From Macrococcoides goetzii (GTDB lineage: Bacteria > Bacillota > Bacilli > Staphylococcales > Staphylococcaceae): a stretch of 63,944 bases of DNA. The DNA is taken from contig NZ_MJBI02000007.1 of assembly GCF_002742385.2 (NCBI RefSeq), positions 1-63,944 of the forward strand. Direction: 5' to 3'. Shown in pieces: positions 9,297 through 17,646 of this stretch. Both the position numbers and the translations under genes were made by a program. The notes under the pieces are model-generated. The model saw only the letters and a program-made list of their open reading frames with translations, did no database searches and was not told the origin of the DNA. How positions within the stretch are numbered: position 1 is the first letter of the stretch; every line of letters begins with the position of its first letter.

Positions 9297-9568
9297 AAGC
9301 CGTGCACCTTTGCTTTGAATAACAAACACAAGCGTTACCCAAGTCGACAGCTCAAAACCGGCTACCCCAGTCACATACAAAGTACCACTTAATGCTGCTT
9401 CCTTCCGGACCTGACATGATTCATGGGTTTATATTGGCTAGGACCGATCTCTCAACACTACGTATTCGGGTCAGACCTCACAACTTGTTACCCGAGGCAA
9501 AGGGATTAGGTCTTGCCTAAGCGGATTGCAAGTACAGGGAACCGCTACCTCCCCACTTAGCACGGTAA
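9297..9568 (-). ncRNA. ffs: Signal recognition particle RNA (Bacillales type with Alu domain)
   Basis: The minus strand encodes the SRP RNA, which with Ffh targets membrane and secreted proteins to the translocon. The S-domain signature GTCAGGTCCGGAAGGAAGCA is present at about 9399-9418. The 5' part (GTGGGGAGGTAGCGGT) and the 3' part (GGTAACGC) form the Alu domain found in the long Bacillus-type RNA. The 5' CCGTGC pairs with the 3' GCACGG, giving a molecule of about 272 nt. The ends are set by this pairing and are accurate to a few bases. Confidence 0.95.
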
Positions 9569-9573
9569 TATTT

Positions 9574-9602
9574 ATAATACTAAATCTAACTATATAATGC
9601 AA
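9574..9602 (-). promoter_or_regulatory. ffs promoter
   Basis: On the minus strand, TTGCAT (-35, 9602-9597) and TATTAT (-10, 9579-9574) are separated by 17 bases. Transcription would start about seven bases downstream, matching the predicted 5' end of the SRP RNA. Confidence 0.7.
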
Positions 9603-9612
9603 CAATAAACTT

Positions 9613-10347
9613 CTACTTCTCTTTACTAATCGTTCTTCTCGAGAAATCTACAAACTTAAATTCACTTGCTCTATGTTTAGAAACGTTGTATTGAAATGGT
9701 GTCGCATCAGCAAGATGTACAATTGATCGCACGACTGCTGCATACGGTGGTGTTGCTTCAACAAATAAATCTATTTCATATTCAGACATCGGTTCAAATG
9801 TAATCACCTTATTAGAATATGCAATCTTTAAGCCTAAACGACGTTCGATATAATCATAGATTGATTGCTCAGCAATTTCTTTAGAAAGTGCTGGCATCAT
9901 TTCCTGAATAAAATAATCAGTATCTACGATGTTAACAAGATCATTCTTTCTTCTTGAACGAACAACTCTAAATAACTTTGTATCTTCACTAATATTTAAC
10001 GCTTCCTGTACTTTCGGATGATTTTTTGCCACAACTGTTTCAAAACTTTCCACTACAGTATGATAATCCATATTAAGTGATTGTTTTATCTCTTCGAAAC
10101 TAATCAATTGCGACACCGGAAAGTTCAATGATTGATCATAAATAACAACCGACCCTTTGCCCTTCAGCTTTTGGATAAATCCATTCGTTTGTAATAAACT
10201 TAATGCTTTTCTTACTGTTTCACGTGATACGCCATACTTTTTTACAAGTAAGTTCTCAGATGGTAACTGCTCACCATGCTTGTACTCATCATTAATAATC
10301 TTTCCACTTAACTCCTGATAAATCTTTCGATACTTATTACTGTTCAT
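9613..10347 (-). CDS. treR: Trehalose operon repressor, GntR family
   Basis: TreR is a GntR/HutC-type repressor that senses trehalose-6-phosphate. An N-terminal winged helix (about 5-70, with the recognition segment VSRETVRKALSLL) is followed by a UTRA ligand domain (about 90-235). The ATG at 10347 is preferred over the ATG directly upstream because it leaves about seven bases after AGGGG. It is the last gene of treP-treC-treR, and the treP promoter carries a matching palindromic operator. A parS-like sequence overlaps the codons of the recognition helix. Confidence 0.92.
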   Translation of the reverse strand: MNSNKYRKIYQELSGKIINDEYKHGEQLPSENLLVKKYGVSRETVRKALSLLQTNGFIQKLKGKGSVVIYDQSLNFPVSQLISFEEIKQSLNMDYHTVVESFETVVAKNHPKVQEALNISEDTKLFRVVRSRRKNDLVNIVDTDYFIQEMMPALSKEIAEQSIYDYIERRLGLKIAYSNKVITFEPMSEYEIDLFVEATPPYAAVVRSIVHLADATPFQYNVSKHRASEFKFVDFSRRTISKEK

Positions 10348-10398
10348 CATGCCACCCCTATACTTTATGAGTCAATTAGCATCAAAAAATCGGAAAGT

Positions 10399-12036
10399 TT
10401 ATCGAAGAATGGCAATTGCTTGATAAGGTTCCAGTACATTTGAATGATACGTTCCATTGTTGATTAAGATGCTACCTTCAATATCTATTGAAGATGGCAC
10501 ATCAACTGGTTCATCTGTAAAGTTCGCTAATACAAGGATAGACTTATCATCAAGCTTTCTTTCATACGCAAAAATTTGCGGATGCTCTTCTAATAAAGGT
10601 TTCACCTCTCCGTAAGTGATAATATCTAAGTTATGTCTTAATTCAATTAACTTTTGATACGTATAAAATACAGAGTTTTTATCTGCTAGTGCTTGTTTTA
10701 CATTGATTTGTTTATAATTTTTAGCCACATCAATCCAAGGCGTTCCAGATGTGAATCCTGCATTTTCACTATTATCCCATTGTACCGGACTTCTTGAATT
10801 ATCTCGTGATTTATCTTGTAATATATCTAATATTGCACCATTTGTAAACCCATTATCTGACATGATTTGATAGGCATTTGTAGATTCTATATCACGGTAT
10901 TGACTAATATCGTCCAAATAAAGGTTGGTCATACCTATTTCTTCACCTTGATAAATATAAGGTGTGCCTTGTAAGAAATGTAATGTTATCGCTAACATCT
11001 TCGCACTTTTTACACGACGCTCTTCAGTAGAATCATCTCCGAAACGGCTCACAACACGGGGTTGGTCATGATTACACCAGAAGATTGCGTTCCAGCCGCC
11101 ACCTTTAGAAATACCAACTTGCCAGTCGAATAAAATACGTTTCAATTCAATAAAATCAAACGGCATTTTAGTCCATTTTTCGCCGTCTTTATAATCTACT
11201 TTAAGATGATGGAAGTTAAAGACACTGCTTAATTCATGACGATCTTCGCGCGTGTAGTTAATACAATGCTCTAAAGTCGTAGAACTCATTTCTCCAACCG
11301 TCATAAACCCTTCTTTATCACCAAATGTGTTACGGTTCAACTCATTTAAGAATTCGTGAACACGCGGACCATCAGTATAAAATTCTTTACCGATTTTCTC
11401 TGAATCTCTATATTCCGCTTTAGAAATCAAATTGATTACATCGAAACGGAAACCATCCATACCAAAATCAATCCAATAATTAATCATGTCATAGATTTCT
11501 TTACGTAACTGTTCATTCTCCCAGTTTAAATCAGCCTGAGTTACATCAAATAAACGTAAGTAATATTGATTCGTCACAGGATCTAATTGCCATGCATTAC
11601 CACCAAACTTTGATTCCCAGTTCGTCGGAGGAAGACCATCTTTCCCGTCTTTCCAAATATAATAATCGCGGTATGGATTATCTTTTGATTTACGTGACTC
11701 GACAAACCAGTTATGTTCAGTGCTCGTGTGATTGATAACAATATCAGACATGATTTTAATGCCACGTGCATGCGCTTCATCTAATAAACGTTTAAAGTCT
11801 TCTTTCGTACCGAAGTCTGGATTAATCTCATAATAGTCGCTAATATCGTAACCATTATCATTCATTGGAGAACGATACACCGGCGTTAACCATAAATAAT
11901 CTACACCAAGCGTCTTTAAATAATCTAACTTTTCAATAATACCGTTAATATCTCCCTGACCATTGCCTGTCGTATCATTAAATGACTTTGGATAAATTTG
12001 ATATACAACTGACTTTCTCCAATCAGTAACTGCCAT
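10399..12036 (-). CDS. treC: Trehalose-6-phosphate hydrolase
   Basis: This glycoside hydrolase family 13 enzyme (545 residues) splits cytosolic trehalose-6-phosphate, made by TreP, into glucose and glucose-6-phosphate. A catalytic (beta/alpha)8 barrel contains the nucleophile Asp in DGFRFDVI near residue 200, an acid Glu in GEMSS near 255, and the third Asp in NHDQPR near 327. The start is the ATG at 12036, eight bases after TAGGAG, giving the family N-terminus WRKSVVYQIYPKSF. It lies between treP and treR. Confidence 0.94.
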   Translation of the reverse strand: MAVTDWRKSVVYQIYPKSFNDTTGNGQGDINGIIEKLDYLKTLGVDYLWLTPVYRSPMNDNGYDISDYYEINPDFGTKEDFKRLLDEAHARGIKIMSDIVINHTSTEHNWFVESRKSKDNPYRDYYIWKDGKDGLPPTNWESKFGGNAWQLDPVTNQYYLRLFDVTQADLNWENEQLRKEIYDMINYWIDFGMDGFRFDVINLISKAEYRDSEKIGKEFYTDGPRVHEFLNELNRNTFGDKEGFMTVGEMSSTTLEHCINYTREDRHELSSVFNFHHLKVDYKDGEKWTKMPFDFIELKRILFDWQVGISKGGGWNAIFWCNHDQPRVVSRFGDDSTEERRVKSAKMLAITLHFLQGTPYIYQGEEIGMTNLYLDDISQYRDIESTNAYQIMSDNGFTNGAILDILQDKSRDNSRSPVQWDNSENAGFTSGTPWIDVAKNYKQINVKQALADKNSVFYTYQKLIELRHNLDIITYGEVKPLLEEHPQIFAYERKLDDKSILVLANFTDEPVDVPSSIDIEGSILINNGTYHSNVLEPYQAIAILR

Positions 12037-12074
12037 TATTAAAACTCCTAACGTTTTTTGATAATATAATTTTA

Positions 12075-12108
12075 CAACGAACAACCTGTAAGTACAAGTT
12101 GCTCGTTG
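12075..12108 (-). other. Stable hairpin between treP and treC
   Basis: An imperfect inverted repeat (12075-12089 with 12094-12108, two mismatches) forms a strong hairpin. It is followed on the minus strand by an A-rich rather than T-rich stretch, so it is not a standard terminator. It may mark an mRNA processing point or protect the treP message. Confidence 0.6.
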
Positions 12109-12131
12109 GTTAATTTATTAACTATGAATTT

Positions 12132-13601
12132 TTATATATTTTTATCTGATACAATAGGCTCCGCTACATCTTCACCCATCTTTTTCTTAGCGAAGTTTGA
12201 GAAGATTAATGTTAATACGATAGGTAAGACGATTGCAATAATCATACCGATTAAGAATGTACCACGGAAACCATCATTGATTGAGATGATACCAGGAACA
12301 CCTCCGACACCAACTTTACCTAATACTTGTTGAGAACCAAAAATTGCGCCAACAATACCTGTCGTAATCACTGCTGCGATAAATGGATATTTTAATGGAA
12401 TGTTAACACCGAACATTGCTGGTTCTGTAACTCCTAACCAACCTGAGATACCAGAAGTTAATGCTAAACCTTCTTCTTTAACCATTTTTTTGCGTTTATA
12501 TAAGAACCAAGCTGCAAATGCTGCTGAACCTTGAGCAATATTTGAGATTGCTAAGATTGGCCATAAGTAAGTTCCGCCTAACGGAGAACTCATTAACTGG
12601 AAGTCAACTGCTAAGAACATATGGTGTAAACCTGTAATTACAAGTGGTGCATATACCAGGCCGTATACTAATCCACCTAACCATCCAGCTGATTCAAAAA
12701 TCATTTGAATGAAATCAGTGATTTGTGTACCTAACCATAATGCTACTGGACCAATAATGATAAATGATAAGAAACCAACTAATAATAATGAGACAGGTCC
12801 TACAACTAACATCTTAATTGAATCATGAACACGTTTATTTAACCATCTCTCAACTTTAGCTAAAACCCACGCCGCGATTAATACCGGTAAGACTTGACCT
12901 TGATAGTTTAATTTATTAATCATCAAACCAAATACATCCCATTGAGGAATCTTTGTTAATTCACCTGTTTCTGCGTTACCTAACGAGTATTGAGAAGCAA
13001 GTCCAGGGTGACAAAGAATTAGTCCAAGTACTAAACCTAATAACGGACTACCACCAAACACACGCATCGCACTCCAACCAATTAATGCTGGTAAGAAGAT
13101 GAATGGTGCTGCTGCAATGAAGTTAATGATTTCTGCTAAATCTTTTAATTGTGGGAACATTTCCACTAAAGATTGCTTACCGAATAATCCTCCCGCTGTT
13201 AATACGTTGTTTAAACCTAATAATAAACCGGCTGTTACGATTGCAGGTAAAATTGGAATAAATACATCACCTAACGTTTTAATTGCGCGTTGTAACGGGT
13301 TCATCTTTTCTGCTGCTGCTGCTTTTACATCATCTTTTGAACTTTCTCCAACACCTGTTTCATCAACGAATACTTTGTAAGCTTCGTCAACTGTACCTGG
13401 TCCAATAACGATTTGGAACTGGTTATTCGCTGCAAAAGATCCTTTCACTAAATTGATTTTATCTAAAGCTGCCTTATCTACTTTTGATTCATCTTTTAAT
13501 GCTAAACGTAATCTTGTAACACAGTGCGTTGCTGCTGATACGTTATCCTTACCACCAATTGCACCAATAATGTCTTTTACTTCTTGTCTGTTGACTGCCA
13601 T
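12132..13601 (-). CDS. treP: PTS trehalose-specific EIIBC component
   Basis: This membrane permease (489 residues) takes up trehalose and phosphorylates it. An N-terminal EIIB domain (1-85) has the phospho-accepting Cys in THCVTRLRL near residue 27, and an EIIC domain (about 105-475) has roughly ten membrane helices. No EIIA domain is fused, so a general glucose-type EIIA must donate phosphate. The ATG at 13601 is chosen because AAAGGAG precedes it by nine bases. It is the first gene of the tre operon. Confidence 0.94.
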   Translation of the reverse strand: MAVNRQEVKDIIGAIGGKDNVSAATHCVTRLRLALKDESKVDKAALDKINLVKGSFAANNQFQIVIGPGTVDEAYKVFVDETGVGESSKDDVKAAAAEKMNPLQRAIKTLGDVFIPILPAIVTAGLLLGLNNVLTAGGLFGKQSLVEMFPQLKDLAEIINFIAAAPFIFLPALIGWSAMRVFGGSPLLGLVLGLILCHPGLASQYSLGNAETGELTKIPQWDVFGLMINKLNYQGQVLPVLIAAWVLAKVERWLNKRVHDSIKMLVVGPVSLLLVGFLSFIIIGPVALWLGTQITDFIQMIFESAGWLGGLVYGLVYAPLVITGLHHMFLAVDFQLMSSPLGGTYLWPILAISNIAQGSAAFAAWFLYKRKKMVKEEGLALTSGISGWLGVTEPAMFGVNIPLKYPFIAAVITTGIVGAIFGSQQVLGKVGVGGVPGIISINDGFRGTFLIGMIIAIVLPIVLTLIFSNFAKKKMGEDVAEPIVSDKNI

Positions 13602-13633
13602 TCTGGTCAACTCCTTTGTTTTAATATGCATTC

Positions 13634-13662
13634 ATTGTACACTGTCTATACAAGTATGTAAA
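13634..13662 (-). promoter_or_regulatory. tre operon promoter with TreR-type operator
   Basis: On the minus strand TTTACA (-35) and TACAAT (-10) are separated by 17 bases. A 19-base imperfect palindrome with arms TTGTA and TACAA (13635-13653) covers the -10 and most of the spacer, as expected for a repressor site. The half-sites match the TTGTATATACAA type bound by Bacillus TreR. Confidence 0.7.
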
Positions 13663-13669
13663 GGTTTTC

Positions 13670-13683
13670 TGAAAAGGTTTTCA
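13670..13683. promoter_or_regulatory. Candidate cre (CcpA) site of the tre operon
   Basis: TGAAAAGGTTTTCA is palindromic except at the centre and matches the catabolite-responsive element pattern closely. It lies just upstream of the treP -35, where CcpA could control the promoter. Confidence 0.6.
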
Positions 13684-13781
13684 ACATTAAAATTTTTATT
13701 TAAATATTATTTTTTTACACATTTTATTCCGATATAGATGTATGATATTGATATACAAGTAACGAAGGAGATGTGAATGAC

Positions 13782-14510
13782 ATGGATAATAATCCAGTAT
13801 TATTGCAGCATAATAATTTCAGCAGCACTTTAATGTCATTGAACGGTGAAATAGTGTACAAATCTAATGAGAAGCAGGTTTTTCCCTCTGCAAGTTTAAT
13901 CAAATTACCAATCATGTTATATATCTTCGATCAGCGTTTGCATGATTTAGAGACAATCATTCCAATCGATGAAAAAGTGGAAGGTGCTGGTGTGACGCCT
14001 TATTTATCACAAACTGAATATACTGTTCACGATTTAGTTACGTTAATGATTATTGTGAGTGATAATCGTGCAACAAATACATTGATTGAATGGATTGGTA
14101 TGGATTTTTTAAATGCATATTTCCTGCGCAATAATCTTGGTGATACGAAACTGCAAAGAAAGATGATGGATACTGAGCGTCGTGCACTTGGATATGATAA
14201 CTTTACATCTGCAAACGATATATTCCAAACGCTGTCACTCATAAAATCGCATGAGCAATTTAAAGCGATGTTTCAAATTATGAAACAGCAACTTTTAAAA
14301 GATAAGACTTTGATGTATTTAACAGATGAAACAATAGAATTTGGAACAAAAACAGGTGACTTCGATAATGTGCATCACGATGCAGGGATTGTTAGATTTA
14401 AAGACAACGAAATTATCTTTGTTGTCTTAACAGATCATGATGATGCTCAATTCATTCATCAGGCATTCCATGACCTAGGTTTATACTTTCAATCATTAAT
14501 AAAGTCATAG
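13782..14510 (+). CDS. Class A beta-lactamase-like serine hydrolase without signal peptide
   Basis: The 242-residue protein has all three motifs of the penicillin-recognising serine hydrolase fold: Ser38-x-x-Lys41 in SASLIKLP, Ser93-Asp94-Asn95 in IVSDNRATN, and Lys190-Thr-Gly. There is no signal peptide, so it probably works in the cytosol, unlike true beta-lactamases. The ATG at 13782 lies 11 bases after GAAGGAG; a GTG at 13773 is too close. It is divergent from treP and its 3' end overlaps the convergent NlpC/P60 gene by 22 bases. A role in muropeptide trimming is inferred only from context. The substrate is unknown. Confidence 0.8.
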   Translation: MDNNPVLLQHNNFSSTLMSLNGEIVYKSNEKQVFPSASLIKLPIMLYIFDQRLHDLETIIPIDEKVEGAGVTPYLSQTEYTVHDLVTLMIIVSDNRATNTLIEWIGMDFLNAYFLRNNLGDTKLQRKMMDTERRALGYDNFTSANDIFQTLSLIKSHEQFKAMFQIMKQQLLKDKTLMYLTDETIEFGTKTGDFDNVHHDAGIVRFKDNEIIFVVLTDHDDAQFIHQAFHDLGLYFQSLIKS

Positions 14511-15397
14511 ACTCGGCTTGCACCCACATATATATCTGAGTATAAACCAGATTCAATTGTTCTTTCTTCAATTGCATTCGGTGTATTCGGTGAATGAATC
14601 ATAAACCCGTTGCCAATATAAATGCCGATATGCGATATTTTATCGATATCTTTAGCATTAGAGAAATATACTAAGTCTCCTGGTATTAAATCTTGTTTAT
14701 CGATTGCTTTCGTTGCTAAATACTGTTCATGCGCATCTCGTGGTAAGATAAAACCAACATGACGATACATATGATAAACAAAACCTGAACAATCATAACC
14801 GTAACTAGACATGCCACCCCACAAGTAACCTAGATCAATATACATTGAAGATGCTCGATACAGTTCGCGAAAACTTGGGTTCTGCTCAGGAACCCTATGT
14901 TGCTGTATTGCGACGGCATCTTTTTTTAGTTTTAATTGACCGTCCGGACTATTAACATATACATCGTCATCTTCTATGTAGTTAATAGGTAATGTTGTGT
15001 TGAATGGTAGCACATAGAAAGGCATATCTTCTTTATAACTTAATGTCTTCGGCACAATAACACGTGCATATTGAATATTATCTGTTACTTCTATTTCACC
15101 AATATGAGATTTTGGAATAAATCCAGGATAACCACGATTATCACTTTCTGATGCTTGTTCCACACACACAACTTTACACCATTCATCACTCTCTTCAATC
15201 ACTTCAAGCGGTTCTCCGTACAAAAGTTGCGTATCAATTCTAGAATCATCACAAAACGATAATTTCTGTTCTAAATTTAATTTGAGTAACCACTTTTGAA
15301 TGTTTACTGGATAATCCGTTGCCTCAGAATCGATATCTCTAGCTTTACCTATACTACGCCATACTGTACTTACCGGTACTTTACAAACTTTCTGCAT
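14489..15397 (-). CDS. NlpC/P60 family endopeptidase with SH3 domains (YkfC-like)
   Basis: This 302-residue cysteine peptidase probably cleaves the gamma-D-Glu to diamino-acid bond of murein peptides. Two bacterial SH3-like domains (about 45-165) precede an NlpC/P60 domain (about 175-300). The catalytic Cys203 is in YDCSGF, with His256 in SHIGIY and a further His268. No signal peptide is visible, which fits intracellular peptide recycling as in Bacillus YkfC. It begins within the last 17 bases of the upstream epimerase gene, with GGAGG inside that gene, so the two are coupled. Confidence 0.85.
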   Translation of the reverse strand: MQKVCKVPVSTVWRSIGKARDIDSEATDYPVNIQKWLLKLNLEQKLSFCDDSRIDTQLLYGEPLEVIEESDEWCKVVCVEQASESDNRGYPGFIPKSHIGEIEVTDNIQYARVIVPKTLSYKEDMPFYVLPFNTTLPINYIEDDDVYVNSPDGQLKLKKDAVAIQQHRVPEQNPSFRELYRASSMYIDLGYLWGGMSSYGYDCSGFVYHMYRHVGFILPRDAHEQYLATKAIDKQDLIPGDLVYFSNAKDIDKISHIGIYIGNGFMIHSPNTPNAIEERTIESGLYSDIYVGASRVYDFIND

Positions 15398-16478
15398 CTC
15401 TTAACGCCTCCAATAGTTTTTCATTATCGATACCTAAACCGTTTCCTTCACTCAAACTTACTTTCGGTCCATCATATGTGATACCGCCTGAGATTGTTTT
15501 TTCTTTCAACATACAAGGTGCATCAAAATCTATCTTTTCTATATTAAGCGCGAGTGCTAAGTGCATTGCTGCTGTAAGTGCTATATGTGACTCCATCATC
15601 GATCCAAGCATACACTGAATACCTTTAGCTTGTGCCACTTGATGAATCTGAAGTGCACCGTATATACCTCCTGACTTCATGAGCTTAATATTAAACCACG
15701 ATACACTACTAAGCTCTGAGATTAACGCTGCATCATAGACATCAAACAAACTTTCATCTGCCATAATGGGTATATCACTTGATTGTGCTATATTAGACAT
15801 CTCTAAATAATCTTTTCTATACATCGGCTGCTCAATACAATCTACTTCAATATGTTCATGCTTTAAATAATCAATGAAACGGAAAGTATCCTCTTTACTC
15901 CATCCCTGATTTGCATCAATCGCTAACTTTAAATCTGGCACTACATCGCGAATAGCGTGTATCCTCGCCATATCTAGATCTACATCATTACCAAGCTTCA
16001 CTTTTAAAGCTTCGAATTTTTCTTCAGCATACATAACAGCATCATGCGTCATTTCTCCTATACCATTCAAACTTACAGTATGACTTGTAGTTAATTTATG
16101 TGCACTAGCACCTTTGTTTAAATATTGATAGAGCGGTAAATTTGCTTCTTTTGCCAGCAAATCATAAATTGCCATGTCCAGTGCCGCTTTGGCACTCGTG
16201 TTATTCACAATACCGGTCTGGATAATTGGCAATAAGTCTGTTGATACTTTTTGTCCAACGAGTTTTGATCTTAAATACTGTATCGCTGCGACAATACTTT
16301 GAACCGTATCACCGGTAATAACAGGAGTAGGTACCGCTTCTCCTACTCCTATCGCCCCAATATCAGTTTTAATAAATACAATGATACTTTCAATCACATC
16401 TGTTTCACGAAGTGCAGTTTTGAACGGCTTTTTGAGTTTTGAAATTTGTCGTTTAATAACGATATCTTCAATAATCAT
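15381..16478 (-). CDS. L-Ala-D/L-Glu epimerase (dipeptide epimerase, YkfB-like)
   Basis: This 365-residue enolase-superfamily enzyme probably converts L-Ala-D-Glu from murein turnover to L-Ala-L-Glu so that it can be hydrolysed. The capping domain (1-120) is followed by the barrel. The KxK motif (LKVKLG near 158-163) supplies a general base. Metal ligands fall in AIDANQGW (near 190), DCIEQP (near 218) and MADESLFD (near 243). It pairs with the downstream NlpC/P60 gene, as in the Bacillus ykf locus. Specificity within dipeptide epimerases cannot be fixed from sequence alone. Confidence 0.85.
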   Translation of the reverse strand: MIIEDIVIKRQISKLKKPFKTALRETDVIESIIVFIKTDIGAIGVGEAVPTPVITGDTVQSIVAAIQYLRSKLVGQKVSTDLLPIIQTGIVNNTSAKAALDMAIYDLLAKEANLPLYQYLNKGASAHKLTTSHTVSLNGIGEMTHDAVMYAEEKFEALKVKLGNDVDLDMARIHAIRDVVPDLKLAIDANQGWSKEDTFRFIDYLKHEHIEVDCIEQPMYRKDYLEMSNIAQSSDIPIMADESLFDVYDAALISELSSVSWFNIKLMKSGGIYGALQIHQVAQAKGIQCMLGSMMESHIALTAAMHLALALNIEKIDFDAPCMLKEKTISGGITYDGPKVSLSEGNGLGIDNEKLLEALRDAESL

Positions 16479-16526
16479 CCCATCACCCCATAAATTTTCT
16501 GAATATTCTATAATTATATCAGAAAA

Positions 16527-16559
16527 TAAAAAAATGACTCAAAATTAATTGAGTCATTT
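16527..16559 (-). terminator. Terminator downstream of tRNA-Ser
   Basis: On the minus strand an 11-bp stem (AAATGACTCAA paired with TTGAGTCATTT) is followed by a T run. It lies between tRNA-Ser and the epimerase start, so the murein genes need their own promoter. Confidence 0.8.
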
Positions 16560-16593
16560 AATATATATAAAACGATGTAATTAGTCTAAATAA

Positions 16594-16686
16594 TGGCGGA
16601 GGAAGAGGGATTCGAACCCCCGCGAGCCGTTAAGCCCCTGTCGGTTTTCAAGACCGATCCCTTCAGCCGGACTTGGGTATTCCTCC
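16594..16686 (-). tRNA. tRNA-Ser (anticodon UGA)
   Basis: The minus strand folds into a 93-nt class II tRNA with a long variable arm. The acceptor GGAGGAA pairs with TTCCTCC, followed by discriminator G and an encoded CCA. The anticodon loop CTTGAAA, in a GGT/ACC stem, gives TGA, and the T arm contains GGTTCGAATCC. It decodes UCN serine codons. Confidence 0.97.
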
Positions 16687-16702
16687 AAATAAGACAATAT
16701 CA

Positions 16703-16731
16703 ATCTTATAATAAACTCATAATACTGTCAA
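16703..16731 (-). promoter_or_regulatory. tRNA-Ser promoter
   Basis: On the minus strand a consensus -35 TTGACA (16731-16726) is followed after 17 bases by TAAGAT. TATAAG with a 15-base spacer is the alternative -10. Confidence 0.6.
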
Positions 16732-16759
16732 TAATATTTACTAAGAAATATTAAAAAAA

Positions 16760-17128
16760 TTAATATGTAGAGGCTTCAACGTGTGAAATCTTCCAATCCT
16801 TTTCAAATTTCACCATACTCATCGTTAATTCAAGCGGCCATGTATTTCTTGAGCCATAGATTCTTGCGTCTACTTTATTTTGTGCTACTAATGTTGCTTT
16901 TTTCTCTTTTAATATAATTTCGATATTTTCTTCTTTTGTAGAATAATATTTCATCGACTCATCTTCTATCGCTCGTAACCATTCTCTTTTCGGCTGCCTG
17001 ACACCTGTCATATGCACTAATACACTACCATCCATCAATAAACCATCAATTGTATCAGTGTCTCTTTCAATCATCGCTTCATACAATTTTTTATATACTG
17101 TATAAACTTCTTGTTCAGGAGTATCCAT
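16760..17128 (-). CDS. SnoaL/DUF4440-like small protein
   Basis: The 122-residue product has the cone-shaped NTF2-like pattern: an N-terminal helix (EVYTVYKKLYEAMIERDTD), strands around LMDGSVLVHMTG, and a C-terminal sheet ending KFEKDWKISHVEAS. The family includes ligand-binding proteins and some isomerases; no catalytic residues can be assigned. GGAG precedes the ATG by a good distance. It lies alone between tRNA-Ser and the 35-codon gene. Confidence 0.7.
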   Translation of the reverse strand: MDTPEQEVYTVYKKLYEAMIERDTDTIDGLLMDGSVLVHMTGVRQPKREWLRAIEDESMKYYSTKEENIEIILKEKKATLVAQNKVDARIYGSRNTWPLELTMSMVKFEKDWKISHVEASTY

Positions 17129-17257
17129 AACATCGCTCCAATCATTTCTTTTATCGTTCCTATACCCCGAATAAATTAATATTACTCTATATATTTTGTT
17201 TTCATTTAATTTTTTTAATTTTTAAAAAATCTTTATATGAAAGCCTGCAATATAATA

Positions 17258-17288
17258 TAAAAAAGGATGAGATTTAAAATCCCATCCT
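17258..17288 (-). terminator. Terminator of the 35-codon gene
   Basis: On the minus strand a 10-bp stem (17265-17274 with 17278-17287, one mismatch) is followed by a T run. It lies 25 bases after the stop codon of the small gene, supporting a real, separately terminated transcript. Confidence 0.75.
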
Positions 17289-17312
17289 CATATTATATTA
17301 AGTTGTAGATAA

Positions 17313-17420
17313 TTATTCTTCTGTTTGAATGTCTGTGGCAATTTCATTAATCGCTTCAGCACATAACACTGTACCGTAAGCAATTGCAGATGCACCAAGT
17401 ACTTTAAAGATACCGTTCAT
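17313..17420 (-). CDS. 35-residue hydrophobic/amphipathic peptide, unknown function
   Basis: The minus strand encodes a 35-residue peptide beginning MNGIFKVLGASAIAYG and ending in an acidic tail (IATDIQTEE). A ribosome binding site GAGGAG lies eight bases before the ATG and a terminator follows the stop, so translation is likely. Residues 4-25 could form a membrane or amphipathic helix with one Cys. The size and shape recall secreted or membrane-active staphylococcal peptides, but no specific family is recognised. A perfect AGTCA/TGACT repeat at 17475-17488 lies in the probable promoter region. Confidence 0.65.
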   Translation of the reverse strand: MNGIFKVLGASAIAYGTVLCAEAINEIATDIQTEE

Positions 17421-17596
17421 TTCAATCACTCCTCTAATAAATATAACGATTGGCTGAAATTACTTTATCATTACAGTCATTATTGACTATAATGCACTTT
17501 ACCCCCTTTTAATATAATTAAAACAACCTGCTTAAATACTTACAGATTCCAGAACTAATTGTATTTTTTAATCACAGTACCATTAGGTAAACGCCT

Positions 17597-17632
17597 AAAA
17601 AGACCTCACAACCATTATGGCTGTAAGGTCTC
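17597..17632 (-). terminator. guaA terminator
   Basis: On the minus strand a 13-bp hairpin (AGACCTTACAGCC with GGTTGTGAGGTCT) is followed by TTTT. It ends the xpt-pbuX-guaB-guaA transcript. Confidence 0.85.
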
Positions 17633-17646
17633 TTAAATTTATTATT

